From Lysobacter sp. TY2-98 (lineage in GTDB: Bacteria > Pseudomonadota > Gammaproteobacteria > Xanthomonadales > Xanthomonadaceae): 64,000 nucleotides of DNA. Below the pieces are notes generated by a model, which made no database searches, was not told the origin of the DNA, and saw nothing but the letters and a program-made list of their open reading frames with translations. A program made the translations under genes and the position numbers. This document shows positions 29,940-39,198 of this stretch, piece after piece; position 1 is the first letter of the stretch, and every line of letters begins with the position of its first letter. The stretch lies in contig NZ_CP031413.1 of the NCBI RefSeq assembly GCF_003367355.1, positions 2,150,921 to 2,214,920 of the forward strand. The letters are read 5' to 3'.

Positions 29940-31235
29940 ATGAAGATCCTGGTTATCGGCTCCGGCGGCCGCGAGCATGCGCTCGCCTGGAAGATCGCGC
30001 AGTCCGCGCGTGTGTCGGAGGTGCTGGTGGCGCCGGGCAATGCCGGCACCGCGCGCGAGGCGAAGTGCCGCAACGTCGATGTCAAGGTCACCGACATCGA
30101 CGGGCTGCTGGCGCTGGTCGGGCGCGAGGGCATTTCGATCACCGTAGTCGGCCCCGAGGTGCCGCTGGTGGCAGGCGTGGTTGACCGCTTCCGCGCCGCG
30201 AACCACCGCATCTTCGGGCCCACGGCCGCGGCGGCCCAGTTGGAAGGCAGCAAGGCGTTCGCGAAGGATTTCCTCGCGCGCCACGGCATTCCCACCGCGT
30301 ATTACGCAGTGCACACCGATGTCGACGCCGCGCTCGCCTACGTGCGCGAGAAGGGCGCGCCGATCGTGATCAAGGCCGACGGCCTCGCGGCAGGCAAGGG
30401 CGTGATCGTCGCGATGACGCTGGCCGAAGCCGAAGCCGCGGTGCGCGACATGCTCGCCGGCAACGCGTTCGGCGACGCGGGCTCACGCGTCGTCATCGAG
30501 GAATTCCTCGAAGGCGAGGAAGCCAGCTTCATCTCCATGGTCGACGGCCGCACCGCGCTGCCGATGGCCACGAGCCAGGATCACAAGCGCGTTGGCGACG
30601 GCGATACCGGCCCGAACACGGGCGGCATGGGCGCGTATTCGCCCGCACCCGTCGTGACGCCCGAGGTGCATGCACGCGTGATGCGCGAGGTCGTCGAACC
30701 CACCGTGCGCGGCATGGCGGCGGACGGCGTGCCGTTCACCGGCTTTCTCTACGCCGGCCTGATGATCGACGCCAGCGGCGCGCCCAAGGTCATCGAATTC
30801 AACGTGCGTTTCGGTGATCCGGAAACGCAGCCGGTGATGCTGCGTCTGCAATCCGATCTGGTCGACCTCGTCGAAGCCGGCATCGCGGGTCGACTCGATG
30901 CCGTGGAAGCGCAGTGGGATCCGCGCGCCTCACTCGGCGTGGTGATGGCCGCGGCGAACTATCCCGACACGCCGCGTACCGGCGACGTCATCAACCAGTG
31001 GGACGTGCCGGACGAAGAACCGGGCGCCAAGGTGTTCCACGCCGGCACGAAGCTCGTCGGCGCACACATCGAAACAGCGGGCGGTCGCGTGCTGTGCGCG
31101 TGTGCGCTGGGCGGCACCGTCGCCGAAGCGCAGCAGCGCGCGTACGCACTGGTCGCCGGGATTTCCTGGGACGGCGAATTCCATCGCCACGACATCGGCT
31201 GGCGCGCGATCGAACGCGAACGCGCCGCGCGCTGA
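29940..31235 (+). CDS. purD: Phosphoribosylamine-glycine ligase (GAR synthetase)
   Basis: 431 residues, ATP-grasp fold. KILVIGSGGREHALAWKIAQS starts the protein; 'VVGPEVPLVAGVVD', 'IVIKADGLAAGKGVIVA', 'HKRVGDGDTGPNTGGMGAYSP' and 'EFNVRFGDPETQPVML' are family landmarks. It condenses phosphoribosylamine with glycine, the second purine step. I start at 29940 (MKILV) rather than 30 bases earlier. Confidence 0.98.
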   Translation: MKILVIGSGGREHALAWKIAQSARVSEVLVAPGNAGTAREAKCRNVDVKVTDIDGLLALVGREGISITVVGPEVPLVAGVVDRFRAANHRIFGPTAAAAQLEGSKAFAKDFLARHGIPTAYYAVHTDVDAALAYVREKGAPIVIKADGLAAGKGVIVAMTLAEAEAAVRDMLAGNAFGDAGSRVVIEEFLEGEEASFISMVDGRTALPMATSQDHKRVGDGDTGPNTGGMGAYSPAPVVTPEVHARVMREVVEPTVRGMAADGVPFTGFLYAGLMIDASGAPKVIEFNVRFGDPETQPVMLRLQSDLVDLVEAGIAGRLDAVEAQWDPRASLGVVMAAANYPDTPRTGDVINQWDVPDEEPGAKVFHAGTKLVGAHIETAGGRVLCACALGGTVAEAQQRAYALVAGISWDGEFHRHDIGWRAIERERAAR

Positions 31236-31240
31236 GGCGG

Positions 31241-33256
31241 TCAGCCCGCCGTAACGACGACGGGATCCAGCGGTAGTCGCAGTTCGAACGTCGAGCCGAG
31301 TCCCGGTCCGGCGCTCGACGCCGTCAGGTTGCCGCCATGCAGCTGCGCGAGGCTCCGTGCCAGGGCGAGACCGATGCCGAGCCCACCATGGCCGCGTTCG
31401 GGCGTCGCCTCGGCCTGTTCGAACAGACCGAACACACGTGCGAGCAGCGCGTCGTCCATGCCGACGCCGGTGTCGTGCAGGCGCACCACGGCATGGCGGC
31501 CTTCGATGCCCACGTCCACCGTCACCGTACCGCCGGGCGGCGTGTACTTCGCCGCGTTGTTGAGCAGGTTGGTGAGGATCTGCGTGAGGCGCACGGGATC
31601 AGCGTCGAGCGTGAGGTCGCCGGTCGCGTCACGCACCTCGAGCCTGTGCGTGCGCCGCTCCATCAGCGGCTGCGTCTGTTCGACCGCACCGGCGACCACG
31701 TCCGACAGCCGCACCTCGCGCTTCTGCAGCGACGTGAGGCCGCGCGTCACGCGCGACACGTCGATCAGGTCTTCGACCAGGTTGCGCATGTGCGTCGACT
31801 GGCGATCGATGATCTCCGCGGCCTGGCGCACCGTCACCTCGCGGTCGGGCGCCATGCGCAGCAGCTGCACCGCGGTGACGATCGGCGCCAGCGGATTGCG
31901 CATCTCGTGCGCGAGCGTCGCGAGGAACTGGTCCTTCTGGCGATCCGCCGCGCGCAGCGCGTTCTCGCTGCGCTCGAGCGCCTGCTGCGTGCGCTTGAGG
32001 TCGTCGATCTCGGTGCAGGTGCCCATCCAGCGCACGATCGTGCCGGTCTCGTCGCGCACGGGCAGCGCGCGGCCGAGCACCCACTGGTAGACGCCGTTGC
32101 GATCGCGCAGGCGGTATTCCACTTCGTAGGGCTCGCCGGTGGCGAGGCTGTGGCGCCAGCGGGCCCATGCACGCGGCTGATCCTCCGGATGGAACATGCC
32201 CGCCCAGGCTTCGCCGTCGGTCGAGCCGACCGGCACGCCGGTGAAGTCGTACCAGCGCTGGTTGTAGTAATCGTGATAGCCGTCCGGCAGCGTCGACCAG
32301 ATCATCTGCGGCAGCAGCTCGGTGATCGTGCGGAAGCGCGCTTCGCTGACATGCGCGTCGGCGAGTGCGGTTTCACGATCGGTGACGTCGGTGCCCTGCA
32401 CGAACACCGTGTCGGTGCGGCCCTGCGTATCGCGGATCGGCTGGTAGACGAAGTCGACGAAGCGGATGACGCGCCCGCCGGCGCCGTCGTCCAGCTCCAC
32501 GCTCACGCCGCGGCCCACGAACGGCTCGCCGCTGCTGCACACGCTGTCCAGCAGCGCGATGAAGCCCTGCTCGACGACGTTCGGCACGACGTCGCGCAGC
32601 GCCCACCCCACCAGCCCCTTGCGGCCGACCAGCGCTTCGTAGGCTTCGTTGGCGCGCTCGAACACGTAGTCCGGCCCGCGCAGCACGGCCATGAAACCCG
32701 GCGCCTGCGCGAAGAGGCCATCCACGAAATCCAGCTGTGCGCTCAGGCGATCGTTGTGGCGCTGCACGACCGCGGCGCGCGACAGCACGCCTTCCTCCGC
32801 CTGTTCCTGCGTCAGGCCGGTGGCTTCGCGCGCGCGACGCAGTTCCTCGCGCAGGTGCTGCACTTCGGTGACGTCGGTGGTGTGCTGCATGACCGCCACC
32901 ACCGCACCCGATTCATCGCGAATCGGCGTATGCGTCGCACTCCAGTAGCGGACGTCGGTAATCGGCCCGTCAGCCGTATCGATCGTGATGGCGTACGGGA
33001 TCAACGCGAGCACGTCGCGCTCGCCGCTGTCCAGGGCGCGCTGCAGCGAGCGGCGCACGACATCGGCCTGCGACGAACCGTCGTCGTTCTCCGAACCCGG
33101 GAATACGTCGAACAGTGCCCGACCGATCAGCTGCTCGCGCGGCAGCCCGGTCAGCAGCTCATAGGCCCGGTTCGCCTCGAGATAGCGCAACTCGCGATCC
33201 AACACCATGTAGGCGTTGGTCGAGTGCTGGAACAGCGCGTCGAAGCGAATGGACAC
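31241..33256 (-). CDS. Soluble PAS-domain sensor histidine kinase
   Basis: 671 residues from a GTG start. Three PAS modules occupy about residues 1-130, 170-295 and 300-420, each ending with a PAC-like 'RDESGAVVAVMQHTTDVTE' type segment. A coiled linker leads to HisKA with the phosphoacceptor His450 in LATLAHEMRNPLAPI, and HATPase_c with N-box LTNLLNNAAKYTPPGG and G-box GHGGLGIGLALARS. No membrane helix or signal peptide is seen, so it should sense a cytoplasmic cue (redox, light, ligand). No response regulator gene is adjacent, so it is an orphan kinase. It is convergent with purD, five bases away. Confidence 0.93.
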   Translation of the reverse strand: MSIRFDALFQHSTNAYMVLDRELRYLEANRAYELLTGLPREQLIGRALFDVFPGSENDDGSSQADVVRRSLQRALDSGERDVLALIPYAITIDTADGPITDVRYWSATHTPIRDESGAVVAVMQHTTDVTEVQHLREELRRAREATGLTQEQAEEGVLSRAAVVQRHNDRLSAQLDFVDGLFAQAPGFMAVLRGPDYVFERANEAYEALVGRKGLVGWALRDVVPNVVEQGFIALLDSVCSSGEPFVGRGVSVELDDGAGGRVIRFVDFVYQPIRDTQGRTDTVFVQGTDVTDRETALADAHVSEARFRTITELLPQMIWSTLPDGYHDYYNQRWYDFTGVPVGSTDGEAWAGMFHPEDQPRAWARWRHSLATGEPYEVEYRLRDRNGVYQWVLGRALPVRDETGTIVRWMGTCTEIDDLKRTQQALERSENALRAADRQKDQFLATLAHEMRNPLAPIVTAVQLLRMAPDREVTVRQAAEIIDRQSTHMRNLVEDLIDVSRVTRGLTSLQKREVRLSDVVAGAVEQTQPLMERRTHRLEVRDATGDLTLDADPVRLTQILTNLLNNAAKYTPPGGTVTVDVGIEGRHAVVRLHDTGVGMDDALLARVFGLFEQAEATPERGHGGLGIGLALARSLAQLHGGNLTASSAGPGLGSTFELRLPLDPVVVTAG

Positions 33257-33338
33257 GGGAATCCCGCCGGTATAGACGGGACAGTATGGACCTTCGCGGC
33301 CGCCCGTGTCGGTGGCCTGTCGCGCCCTCGCGGGCCGC

Positions 33339-34706
33339 TCAGTACCCGCCGAAGCTGCCCATCGGCCCCGGGAACACCACCGGGCTCTCCGTGCCGTCCT
33401 TCGCCACCGCCGCCACGCCGAAGAAGTAGTTATCGATGACCACGTTCTTCAGGGTGAACTGGGTGACGTCACCGACCCAGCGCGAATGCGTCCACTGCGG
33501 GTCGGTGGTGAGGCGCCAGTACACCTTGTATCCGGCCAGGTTCGGTGCCTGCTTGGCTGACGGGCGCGACCACTTGAGCGTGGTGTCGGCGGTAACCGCG
33601 CCTTCGATCTTGACGTCCGCCGGCGGCGGCGGCGCCCAGGCCATCCCGGCGAGGCTCACCGCGTTGAGCGCGGTCAGCTTGGCGGCGTAGCCGAAGTCGA
33701 CGCCCTCGACCACGTCGCCGTACTGGCGGCCGTTCTCGGTGCGCAGGTCCTGGTGCTGGCGGTCGTAGTTCTCGTTGGTCTCCATGACCCGCACGCCCGG
33801 GTAGCCGGCCTCGTTGAACGGGCGGTGGTGGCCGCCGCGGCCGAAGCGGTCGAGCCGGTAGACCATCATCACGTCGAGGTTGGGCACGTAGTCGGCCATG
33901 CGGTCGATGTAACGGCCGAGGTTGCGCGACGGCGAATCCAGCTCGCCGCCTTCGAAGCGACGCTGCTTCGCCTCGTCCGCCGTCTCGACGATGCGCACGC
34001 CTTCGGAGAACACGCGCGCCGTGGTGTTGTCGACCACGCCATTGATGCCCGACGAATTGCCGATCATGTCGTTGTTGAGTTCGGCCTCGAGGCGCCAGCC
34101 GTTCTTCTTCGCCTCGGCCGCGACGAACTTGCCGCCGAACAGGCCCTGCTCTTCGCCCGACAGTGCGCCGTACACGATCGACGCCGGAAATTTGTACTTG
34201 GTCAATACGCGCGCGGCTTCGATCGTGCCCGCCATGCCCGACGCGTTGTCGTTCGCGCCCGGCGCATCGGCCGTCGCGTTCATCACGTCGGTGACGCGCG
34301 AATCGATGTCGCCGCTCATCATCACGTAGCGGTTCGGATCGCTCGTGCCGCGCTGGATCGCGATCACGCTGATCACCTTGAGCGGCCCCGGAATGCGCGG
34401 CTCGCCCTGCACCGTGCCCTCGACGTAGCGCACGTCGAGACAGCCGCCACAGTCCTTCGAGATCTTCTGGAACTCCGAATAGATCCACCGCGTCGCCGTG
34501 CCGATGCCGCGCGTGTCCGACACCTGGTCCGACAGCGTGTGCCGCGTGCCGAAGGAGACGAGCTTGCGGACGTCGGCTTCGATGCGCGCCGCCGAGGGGG
34601 CGGTCGCGATGTCGTACAGGGCGGGGTTGCCGGCAGGCGGCGGCGCGTCAGCGGCGAAGGCCGGCGCGGCGAGGAGGATTGCGAGGGCGAGGGGCGTGCG
34701 GCGCAT
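33339..34706 (-). CDS. Secreted M28-family peptidase
   Basis: 455 residues with a signal peptide (MRRTPLALAILLAAPAFA). The M28 zinc-peptidase core is visible: 'RYVMMSGDIDSR' in the first metal region, GANDNASGMAG with the bridging Asp153, SGEEQGLFGGKF with the acidic pair, and GRGGHHRPFNEAGYPGV with the last His. The usual first ligand His (GHxDS) is Asp133 here. A Fn3-like C-terminal stretch (ADVKIEGAVTADTTLKWSRP) follows. Aminopeptidase activity is expected for the family, but the His-to-Asp change leaves the activity open. Start taken at the ATG before the signal peptide. Confidence 0.86.
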   Translation of the reverse strand: MRRTPLALAILLAAPAFAADAPPPAGNPALYDIATAPSAARIEADVRKLVSFGTRHTLSDQVSDTRGIGTATRWIYSEFQKISKDCGGCLDVRYVEGTVQGEPRIPGPLKVISVIAIQRGTSDPNRYVMMSGDIDSRVTDVMNATADAPGANDNASGMAGTIEAARVLTKYKFPASIVYGALSGEEQGLFGGKFVAAEAKKNGWRLEAELNNDMIGNSSGINGVVDNTTARVFSEGVRIVETADEAKQRRFEGGELDSPSRNLGRYIDRMADYVPNLDVMMVYRLDRFGRGGHHRPFNEAGYPGVRVMETNENYDRQHQDLRTENGRQYGDVVEGVDFGYAAKLTALNAVSLAGMAWAPPPPADVKIEGAVTADTTLKWSRPSAKQAPNLAGYKVYWRLTTDPQWTHSRWVGDVTQFTLKNVVIDNYFFGVAAVAKDGTESPVVFPGPMGSFGGY

Positions 34707-35003
34707 GGCGGACTCCGAGGCGATCGGCCAAGCGTAGTGCGTCGGTAATTCGCGTGCTGCGACGGACGCCACGGCGGGCGACTAGGCGCCCGCATCGGCG
34801 TCACGAGCCGGGATGGCGTAGTGCGGGAAGGTCGCAGACGCAACTCGCAGCGCGCCGTAGACGAACCCGCGTGCGCTTCGCTTGCCGCGCCGCGCGGCCC
34901 GACGGCCACGCGGTCACGATGCTCGTCAGCTGCCGCCTACCAACAGGCGGCGTCGATCATGCCCTCGTCAAACAGCGCGCATCGTTACGACGCGGCGTCG
35001 CAA
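34707..35003. other. Intergenic region, no gene seen
   Basis: 297 bases between the peptidase start and the end of the cysteine-repeat protein. It contains a short GCCGCCT/AGGCGGC hairpin (34932-34951) without a T tract and no ORF I can support. Confidence 0.55.
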
Positions 35004-36737
35004 TCAGTACAGATCACCACGCTTGCGCCTCGGATACGTGTTTTCCGTCTTCGCCTTCGCAACGATCTTCTTCGCGTAGTCCATCGCGACCTTGCTCACC
35101 TCGGATTCGGCGGAGGAGATGCCGGACCGCAGCGCGGCCAGCGCGGGCGGTGGCGCTTCCTGCCTCTGCGTGCGCTCCCTGATGCTGCGGGCCTTGTCGC
35201 ACTGCCAGTTCTCGTCGGTGACGCCCGTGTCCCACCGGCTTTCGCCGCGCGCATCGAACGCCGCGCATTGCGCACGGTAAGCCGCGGGATCAGCCGCCAG
35301 ACGCTCGGCAGCGAGTCGCTTGAGATCATCCGCGCGCTGACTGCAGGCCATGTAAAGGGCGGGATCGCGGTCCTTCATCGGCGTCGCAGCGCAGGCCGCA
35401 TCGAGTGCGGTCGGATCCAGCATCCACCTGGCTGCGCCGCGCGTAATGCGATCCTGCTCGGCGCCCCCGCACGCGACCGAGGCATAGGCCGCGCGGTCGG
35501 GCGGCTGCCTGCCGTTGGAGCACACGATCGCGTAGCCCGCATCGTCCTCCACCAGCAGCCTGCGCAGTGCGGATTCCAGGTAGCTCCGGTAGCCGATACA
35601 CGCGTGCCACATCGGCCCATTAGGTTCGCCCCGCTGCGCCGTCGGCTCGCACTGCGCCGCCACCTGGGCGGGATGCTGCATAAGCAGTTCCTCACCTTCG
35701 TCCTTGCCCCGCTGCATGTCCTGGAAACGGCAGGCCTGCGCCAGACCCGGTTCGCGCTCGTTCTCGGGCGTCGCCGCGCAGCGCTGATCGAGGGCCTTCG
35801 GATCCCGTAGCAGCTGGTCGACCGTCGCCGACGTCGTGGCCGCCTCCTGGCGATGCGCCTCACGCCGCTTGCAGGCGGCGCGCGCGTTCGCCGTCATCGG
35901 GCCGTAGGGCGCCGGCATGTCCTGCCCGCTGCACATCTGGCTCGCCCATCGGCTCGATGCCAGGTCGACCGGAAAACGGTCGTCATCGTGGAAGCCCACC
36001 ACCTCGTGCATCGACGCGATCGTGCTGGCGACATCGTTCGCGAGATCGCGGTCGGTGACGTCCGCATCCTCCGGGATCGCCGTCCCGATCGCCGCGAGTT
36101 CCGCGTCCGCTTCCTCGAAGCGACCCAGCTCGCGCAATGCATTCGCAACACGTACCCGCAGCGCCAGCTTCTCAAGTTCGGGGCGCGTGGTCGCCGCGAT
36201 GAGCTGCGGGCCTTCCGCCGCCAGCCGGGCCACCAGGCGCTTGCGATCCACAGGCTTCACGGTCGCCCAACTCGCGCGCATGAGCGTCTGCAACCGCGTG
36301 TAGGCCGGCATGTCCAGTTGTCGCGCGATCCACTCGGCGCGCTCGTATCGGCCGCGCTTGCGCAGCGCACGGAACTCGTCGGTCTTCACGAGCGTTGCCA
36401 GCTTCGCCACCTGCTCCGGTGTGTACGCGGGATAGAGCAGGTCGCCCGCGTCCGTGTGCGTTTCGAAGTCCGGAATGAGCACGAGCCCGTCCTTCGGGCA
36501 CTCCGGAAGCTGCGCATCGATCAGGTGGTCACCGAGCCAACTGCCATCGGGGAATTGCACGAGCGCGAGCGCGGGGTAGTTGATGCTCTGCTCGAACACC
36601 TGCCCGCCGATGGGGCACGCGAACTTCTTCGCCGCATACGGATCATCGTCCGGCGACTGGGCATGCACGACGGAACCGAACGACGCAATCGACATCGCCA
36701 CGCACACGAGTGCGCCGCGCAACAACGTGGAATTCAA
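35004..36737 (-). CDS. Secreted cysteine-repeat protein, family not recognised
   Basis: 577 residues from a TTG at 36737, which follows GGGGGAGAG and precedes a signal peptide (NSTLLRGALVCVAMSIASFGSVVHAQS). Residues 30-255 are helical and soluble, with one early CPIGG and one PECPK. From about residue 259 to 522 the sequence falls into six units of roughly 43 residues. Each unit has two cysteines about 16-17 residues apart (20-22 in the outer units) and a conserved LxxDPxAxxxxC lead, for example DPTALDAACAATP and DPAAYRAQCAAFD. Such regular Cys pairs suggest a disulfide-stapled solenoid outside the cytoplasm. No catalytic motif is seen. The TTG start is inferred, as the ATG-like start further up is less well placed. 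Confidence 0.75.
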   Translation of the reverse strand: MNSTLLRGALVCVAMSIASFGSVVHAQSPDDDPYAAKKFACPIGGQVFEQSINYPALALVQFPDGSWLGDHLIDAQLPECPKDGLVLIPDFETHTDAGDLLYPAYTPEQVAKLATLVKTDEFRALRKRGRYERAEWIARQLDMPAYTRLQTLMRASWATVKPVDRKRLVARLAAEGPQLIAATTRPELEKLALRVRVANALRELGRFEEADAELAAIGTAIPEDADVTDRDLANDVASTIASMHEVVGFHDDDRFPVDLASSRWASQMCSGQDMPAPYGPMTANARAACKRREAHRQEAATTSATVDQLLRDPKALDQRCAATPENEREPGLAQACRFQDMQRGKDEGEELLMQHPAQVAAQCEPTAQRGEPNGPMWHACIGYRSYLESALRRLLVEDDAGYAIVCSNGRQPPDRAAYASVACGGAEQDRITRGAARWMLDPTALDAACAATPMKDRDPALYMACSQRADDLKRLAAERLAADPAAYRAQCAAFDARGESRWDTGVTDENWQCDKARSIRERTQRQEAPPPALAALRSGISSAESEVSKVAMDYAKKIVAKAKTENTYPRRKRGDLY

Positions 36738-37022
36738 TGCTCTCTCCCCCTGGAGCCGCGACGCGAGCGAGGAGCGGTCGCCGGCATGTGGCGACGATGC
36801 TAGCACCGGTCTTCGCGGTGATCGGCGTGTCAGGTCGGCGCAGCGCGTACGGCTTCTGCATCGATGTCGACCTCGATGCGGTACGTGAATCCGCGCAGGC
36901 GGCGAGCACGCCCGTCAACGATGATGCGCACGGCCGCATCGGTGTGATCGTGGTCGGCCACGGATACGGAAGGTGCTCTATCGCTACAACGGCTTAGCTT
37001 TCCCGCCGCACCGCCCCGTCCG
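36738..37022. other. Intergenic region with a weak 43-codon ORF
   Basis: A minus-strand frame from GTG 36961 to TGA 36830 encodes about 43 residues with a coding-like core (VRIIVDGRARRLRGFTYRIE). It lacks a ribosome site and is in the same frame as the DUF445 stop upstream, so it may be a decayed remnant. The rest shows nothing. Confidence 0.3.
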
Positions 37023-38306
37023 TCACATCGACAACGCGATCAGCTGCGTCACGCCAAAGATCAGCCCACCGATCAGCGCACCCACCGCAGTGCCGTTGTA
37101 GCGGATGAACTGCAGGTCGCTGCCGACTGCCAGCTCCAGCTCGCGCGTCATCTCCTCGGCGTTCCAGCGGTGGATGCGGTCGACGATGAAGCGTCGGATC
37201 GCATCGCGATGCTCGTCGATCAGCGGCTCGACCGTCTCGCGCACGCTGGACGACACCCAATCGCGCAGGTCGGCATCCTCGAGCAGACGCTCGCCGACCG
37301 CGTGCAGGCCCTGCGCCACCCGCGTCGCGATCACCGAGTCGTCGCGCGCCGCGTCCTGCTCGACCCAGCGCACCAGGTCGGCCAGGAGCAAACGCACGTA
37401 GGCGCGGAAGTCGTCGCTGTCGAGCAGGCGATCGCGGAACGCATCGACCTCCGCGCGCAAACGTTCGTCGGTGCGCAGGCGCGCGGCGAATCCCTGCACC
37501 TGCGTTTCGATGTACTGGCGCAGCTCGTGATCCGGATCTTCCGCCATCTCGCCGATCAGCTCGATGCCCGCCGAGATCAGGCGGTTCGACGCGTACTCGT
37601 CCGCGCCCAGCCAGCGCAGCACGCGGCCGACCTCGCGCGCCACGCGGCGCTTCACCTCGTCCTGCACCGACGGCGACTGCAGCTTGTCCGACAGGAAACG
37701 CAGCACGTCCGTGACCAGCGCCTGATGGCGGCCGTCCGCGGTGAACCGCTCGATGCCGAGTGCGGCCAAGCCGGAGAGATCGAGGCTGCGCAGCCGCTCG
37801 CGCGACATGTCGTGCGCGAAGCGCAACAGGCGCTCGTCCGACAGCACGTCGAGCACCCGCGCGAGCCCGCGCGCCACCGCACGCCCCACCGCGCGCGACG
37901 TATCGGCGTCCGTCAGCCGACGCGCGAGCGCCGCCCCGATGTCGACCTCGCGCAGCTTCTCCGCGACCTGCTCGCGCCCGAGGAAATGATTCGCGATGAA
38001 GTCTGCCAGGCTCTCGCCGATGGCGTCCTTGCGCGTCGGGATGATCGCCGTGTGCGGAATCCAGCGCTGGCCCAGCGGATGGCGGAACAACGCGACGACA
38101 GCGAACCAGTCGGCGAGTCCGCCGACGAGGGCGGCCTCGGACATCGCGGCCAGCAGCGCCAGCGACCAATGGTGCAGGTGCTGCTCGGCGATGCGGGCGG
38201 CGAGGAGGACGAGCGCGGCGAAGACCAGCAGCGCCGCGGCGATGCGCTTGCGGCGGTTTAGGGCGGTGATGCGGGGGTCGATGGGCGTGTCGGACAAGAT
38301 CGCCAA
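37023..38306 (-). CDS. DUF445 membrane protein
   Basis: 427 residues. Two hydrophobic segments at the N-terminus (AAALLVFAALVLLAARIAE and the DUF445 hallmark AAMSEAALVGGLADWFAVVALFRHPLG) and a last helix at the C-terminus (GTAVGALIGGLIFGVTQLIAL) bracket a long helical periplasmic or cytoplasmic middle. The family (YjiN-like) is widespread but uncharacterised. The frame starts with TTG at 38306; another TTG lies three codons later, and neither has a strong ribosome site, so the start is uncertain by a few codons. Confidence 0.87.
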   Translation of the reverse strand: MAILSDTPIDPRITALNRRKRIAAALLVFAALVLLAARIAEQHLHHWSLALLAAMSEAALVGGLADWFAVVALFRHPLGQRWIPHTAIIPTRKDAIGESLADFIANHFLGREQVAEKLREVDIGAALARRLTDADTSRAVGRAVARGLARVLDVLSDERLLRFAHDMSRERLRSLDLSGLAALGIERFTADGRHQALVTDVLRFLSDKLQSPSVQDEVKRRVAREVGRVLRWLGADEYASNRLISAGIELIGEMAEDPDHELRQYIETQVQGFAARLRTDERLRAEVDAFRDRLLDSDDFRAYVRLLLADLVRWVEQDAARDDSVIATRVAQGLHAVGERLLEDADLRDWVSSSVRETVEPLIDEHRDAIRRFIVDRIHRWNAEEMTRELELAVGSDLQFIRYNGTAVGALIGGLIFGVTQLIALSM

Positions 38307-38370
38307 TTACTGCAATGGCCGGAGGCTCATCACCCTACTCGACCGGTACACGAAGCATGTCGACGCGGCT

Positions 38371-39198
38371 CTAGCCCGCCAGCGCGACAAAGACGACCTT
38401 GCCCTGTCCATCGGGCGCCGCGCGCTCCTCGAGCCGAAATGCCGCTGGATGCATCTTCAGCAAATCACTCAATTTCTTCTTGCCGTACAAGCGCGGATCG
38501 AAGTCCGGACGCACCTTGTTGAGGTAGTTGCCAACCGCGCCCAGGTTTGCCCATCCCGACTCGTCGGATGCCTGGTCGATCGCCTGCCTGATCAAATCCA
38601 CCGGCACTGATGTCGGCGTCGAAGCTGGCGTCACCCCGGCAGCCTGCGCCTTCGCTGGCTGCACTTGGGGCGTTGGCGTTGCCTTCTTTGCGACACCCTT
38701 GGACGCCGACTTTTTCGCCACGGGGGTCGGCACCGGCTCGGCGCGCAAGACTTCCGTATAGACAAACTTGTCACAGGCCTGCACGAACGCATCCGGCGTC
38801 TTGCGCTCGCCGAAGCCGTACACCGTCAATCCTTCCTCGCGCAGACGCTGGGCGAGGCGCGTGAAGTCGCTGTCGCTCGACACCAGACAGAAGCCATCGA
38901 ACCGACCCGTGTACATCAGGTCCATCGCGTCGATGATCAGCGTCGAGTCCGTCGCGTTCTTGCCGCTCGTGTAGGCGAATTGCTGCATCGGCTGGATGGA
39001 ATGCTGCAGCAGCACCTTTTTCCAGCCCGACTGCTGCGTCGAGGTGAAGTCGCCATAGATGCGGCGCACGCTGGCCGTGCCGTACTTCGCCACCTCGTCC
39101 AGCAGCCCACCAATAACGGACGGCTGCGCGTTGTCGGCGTCGATAAGGATGGCGAGGCGGCGGGTGTCGATAGTCTTCGAGCCATTCCTACTAGTCAT
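38371..39198 (-). CDS. NYN-domain protein with OST-HTH (LOTUS) domain
   Basis: 275 residues. The N-terminal 150 form a NYN (PIN-like, LabA/DUF88) domain: LAILIDADNAQPSVIGGLLDEVAKYG, TDSTLIIDAMDLMYTGRFDGFCLVSSDSDFTRLA with the acidic residues Asp20, Asp22 and the SSDSDF aspartates of a metal-dependent RNase centre. A Lys/Pro/Ala-rich linker leads to a C-terminal OST-HTH-like domain (LIRQAIDQASDESGWANLGAVGNYL...LYGKKKLSDLL) thought to bind RNA. NYN-LOTUS proteins are suspected RNases. It precedes the defence genes in this block, but is also common in ordinary chromosomes, so a defence role is not implied. Confidence 0.88.
   Translation of the reverse strand: MTSRNGSKTIDTRRLAILIDADNAQPSVIGGLLDEVAKYGTASVRRIYGDFTSTQQSGWKKVLLQHSIQPMQQFAYTSGKNATDSTLIIDAMDLMYTGRFDGFCLVSSDSDFTRLAQRLREEGLTVYGFGERKTPDAFVQACDKFVYTEVLRAEPVPTPVAKKSASKGVAKKATPTPQVQPAKAQAAGVTPASTPTSVPVDLIRQAIDQASDESGWANLGAVGNYLNKVRPDFDPRLYGKKKLSDLLKMHPAAFRLEERAAPDGQGKVVFVALAG

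Noticed and set aside
34932..34951. Hairpin GCCGCCT/AGGCGGC as a terminator
   Set aside because: It lacks a T tract on either strand and no gene ends just before it.
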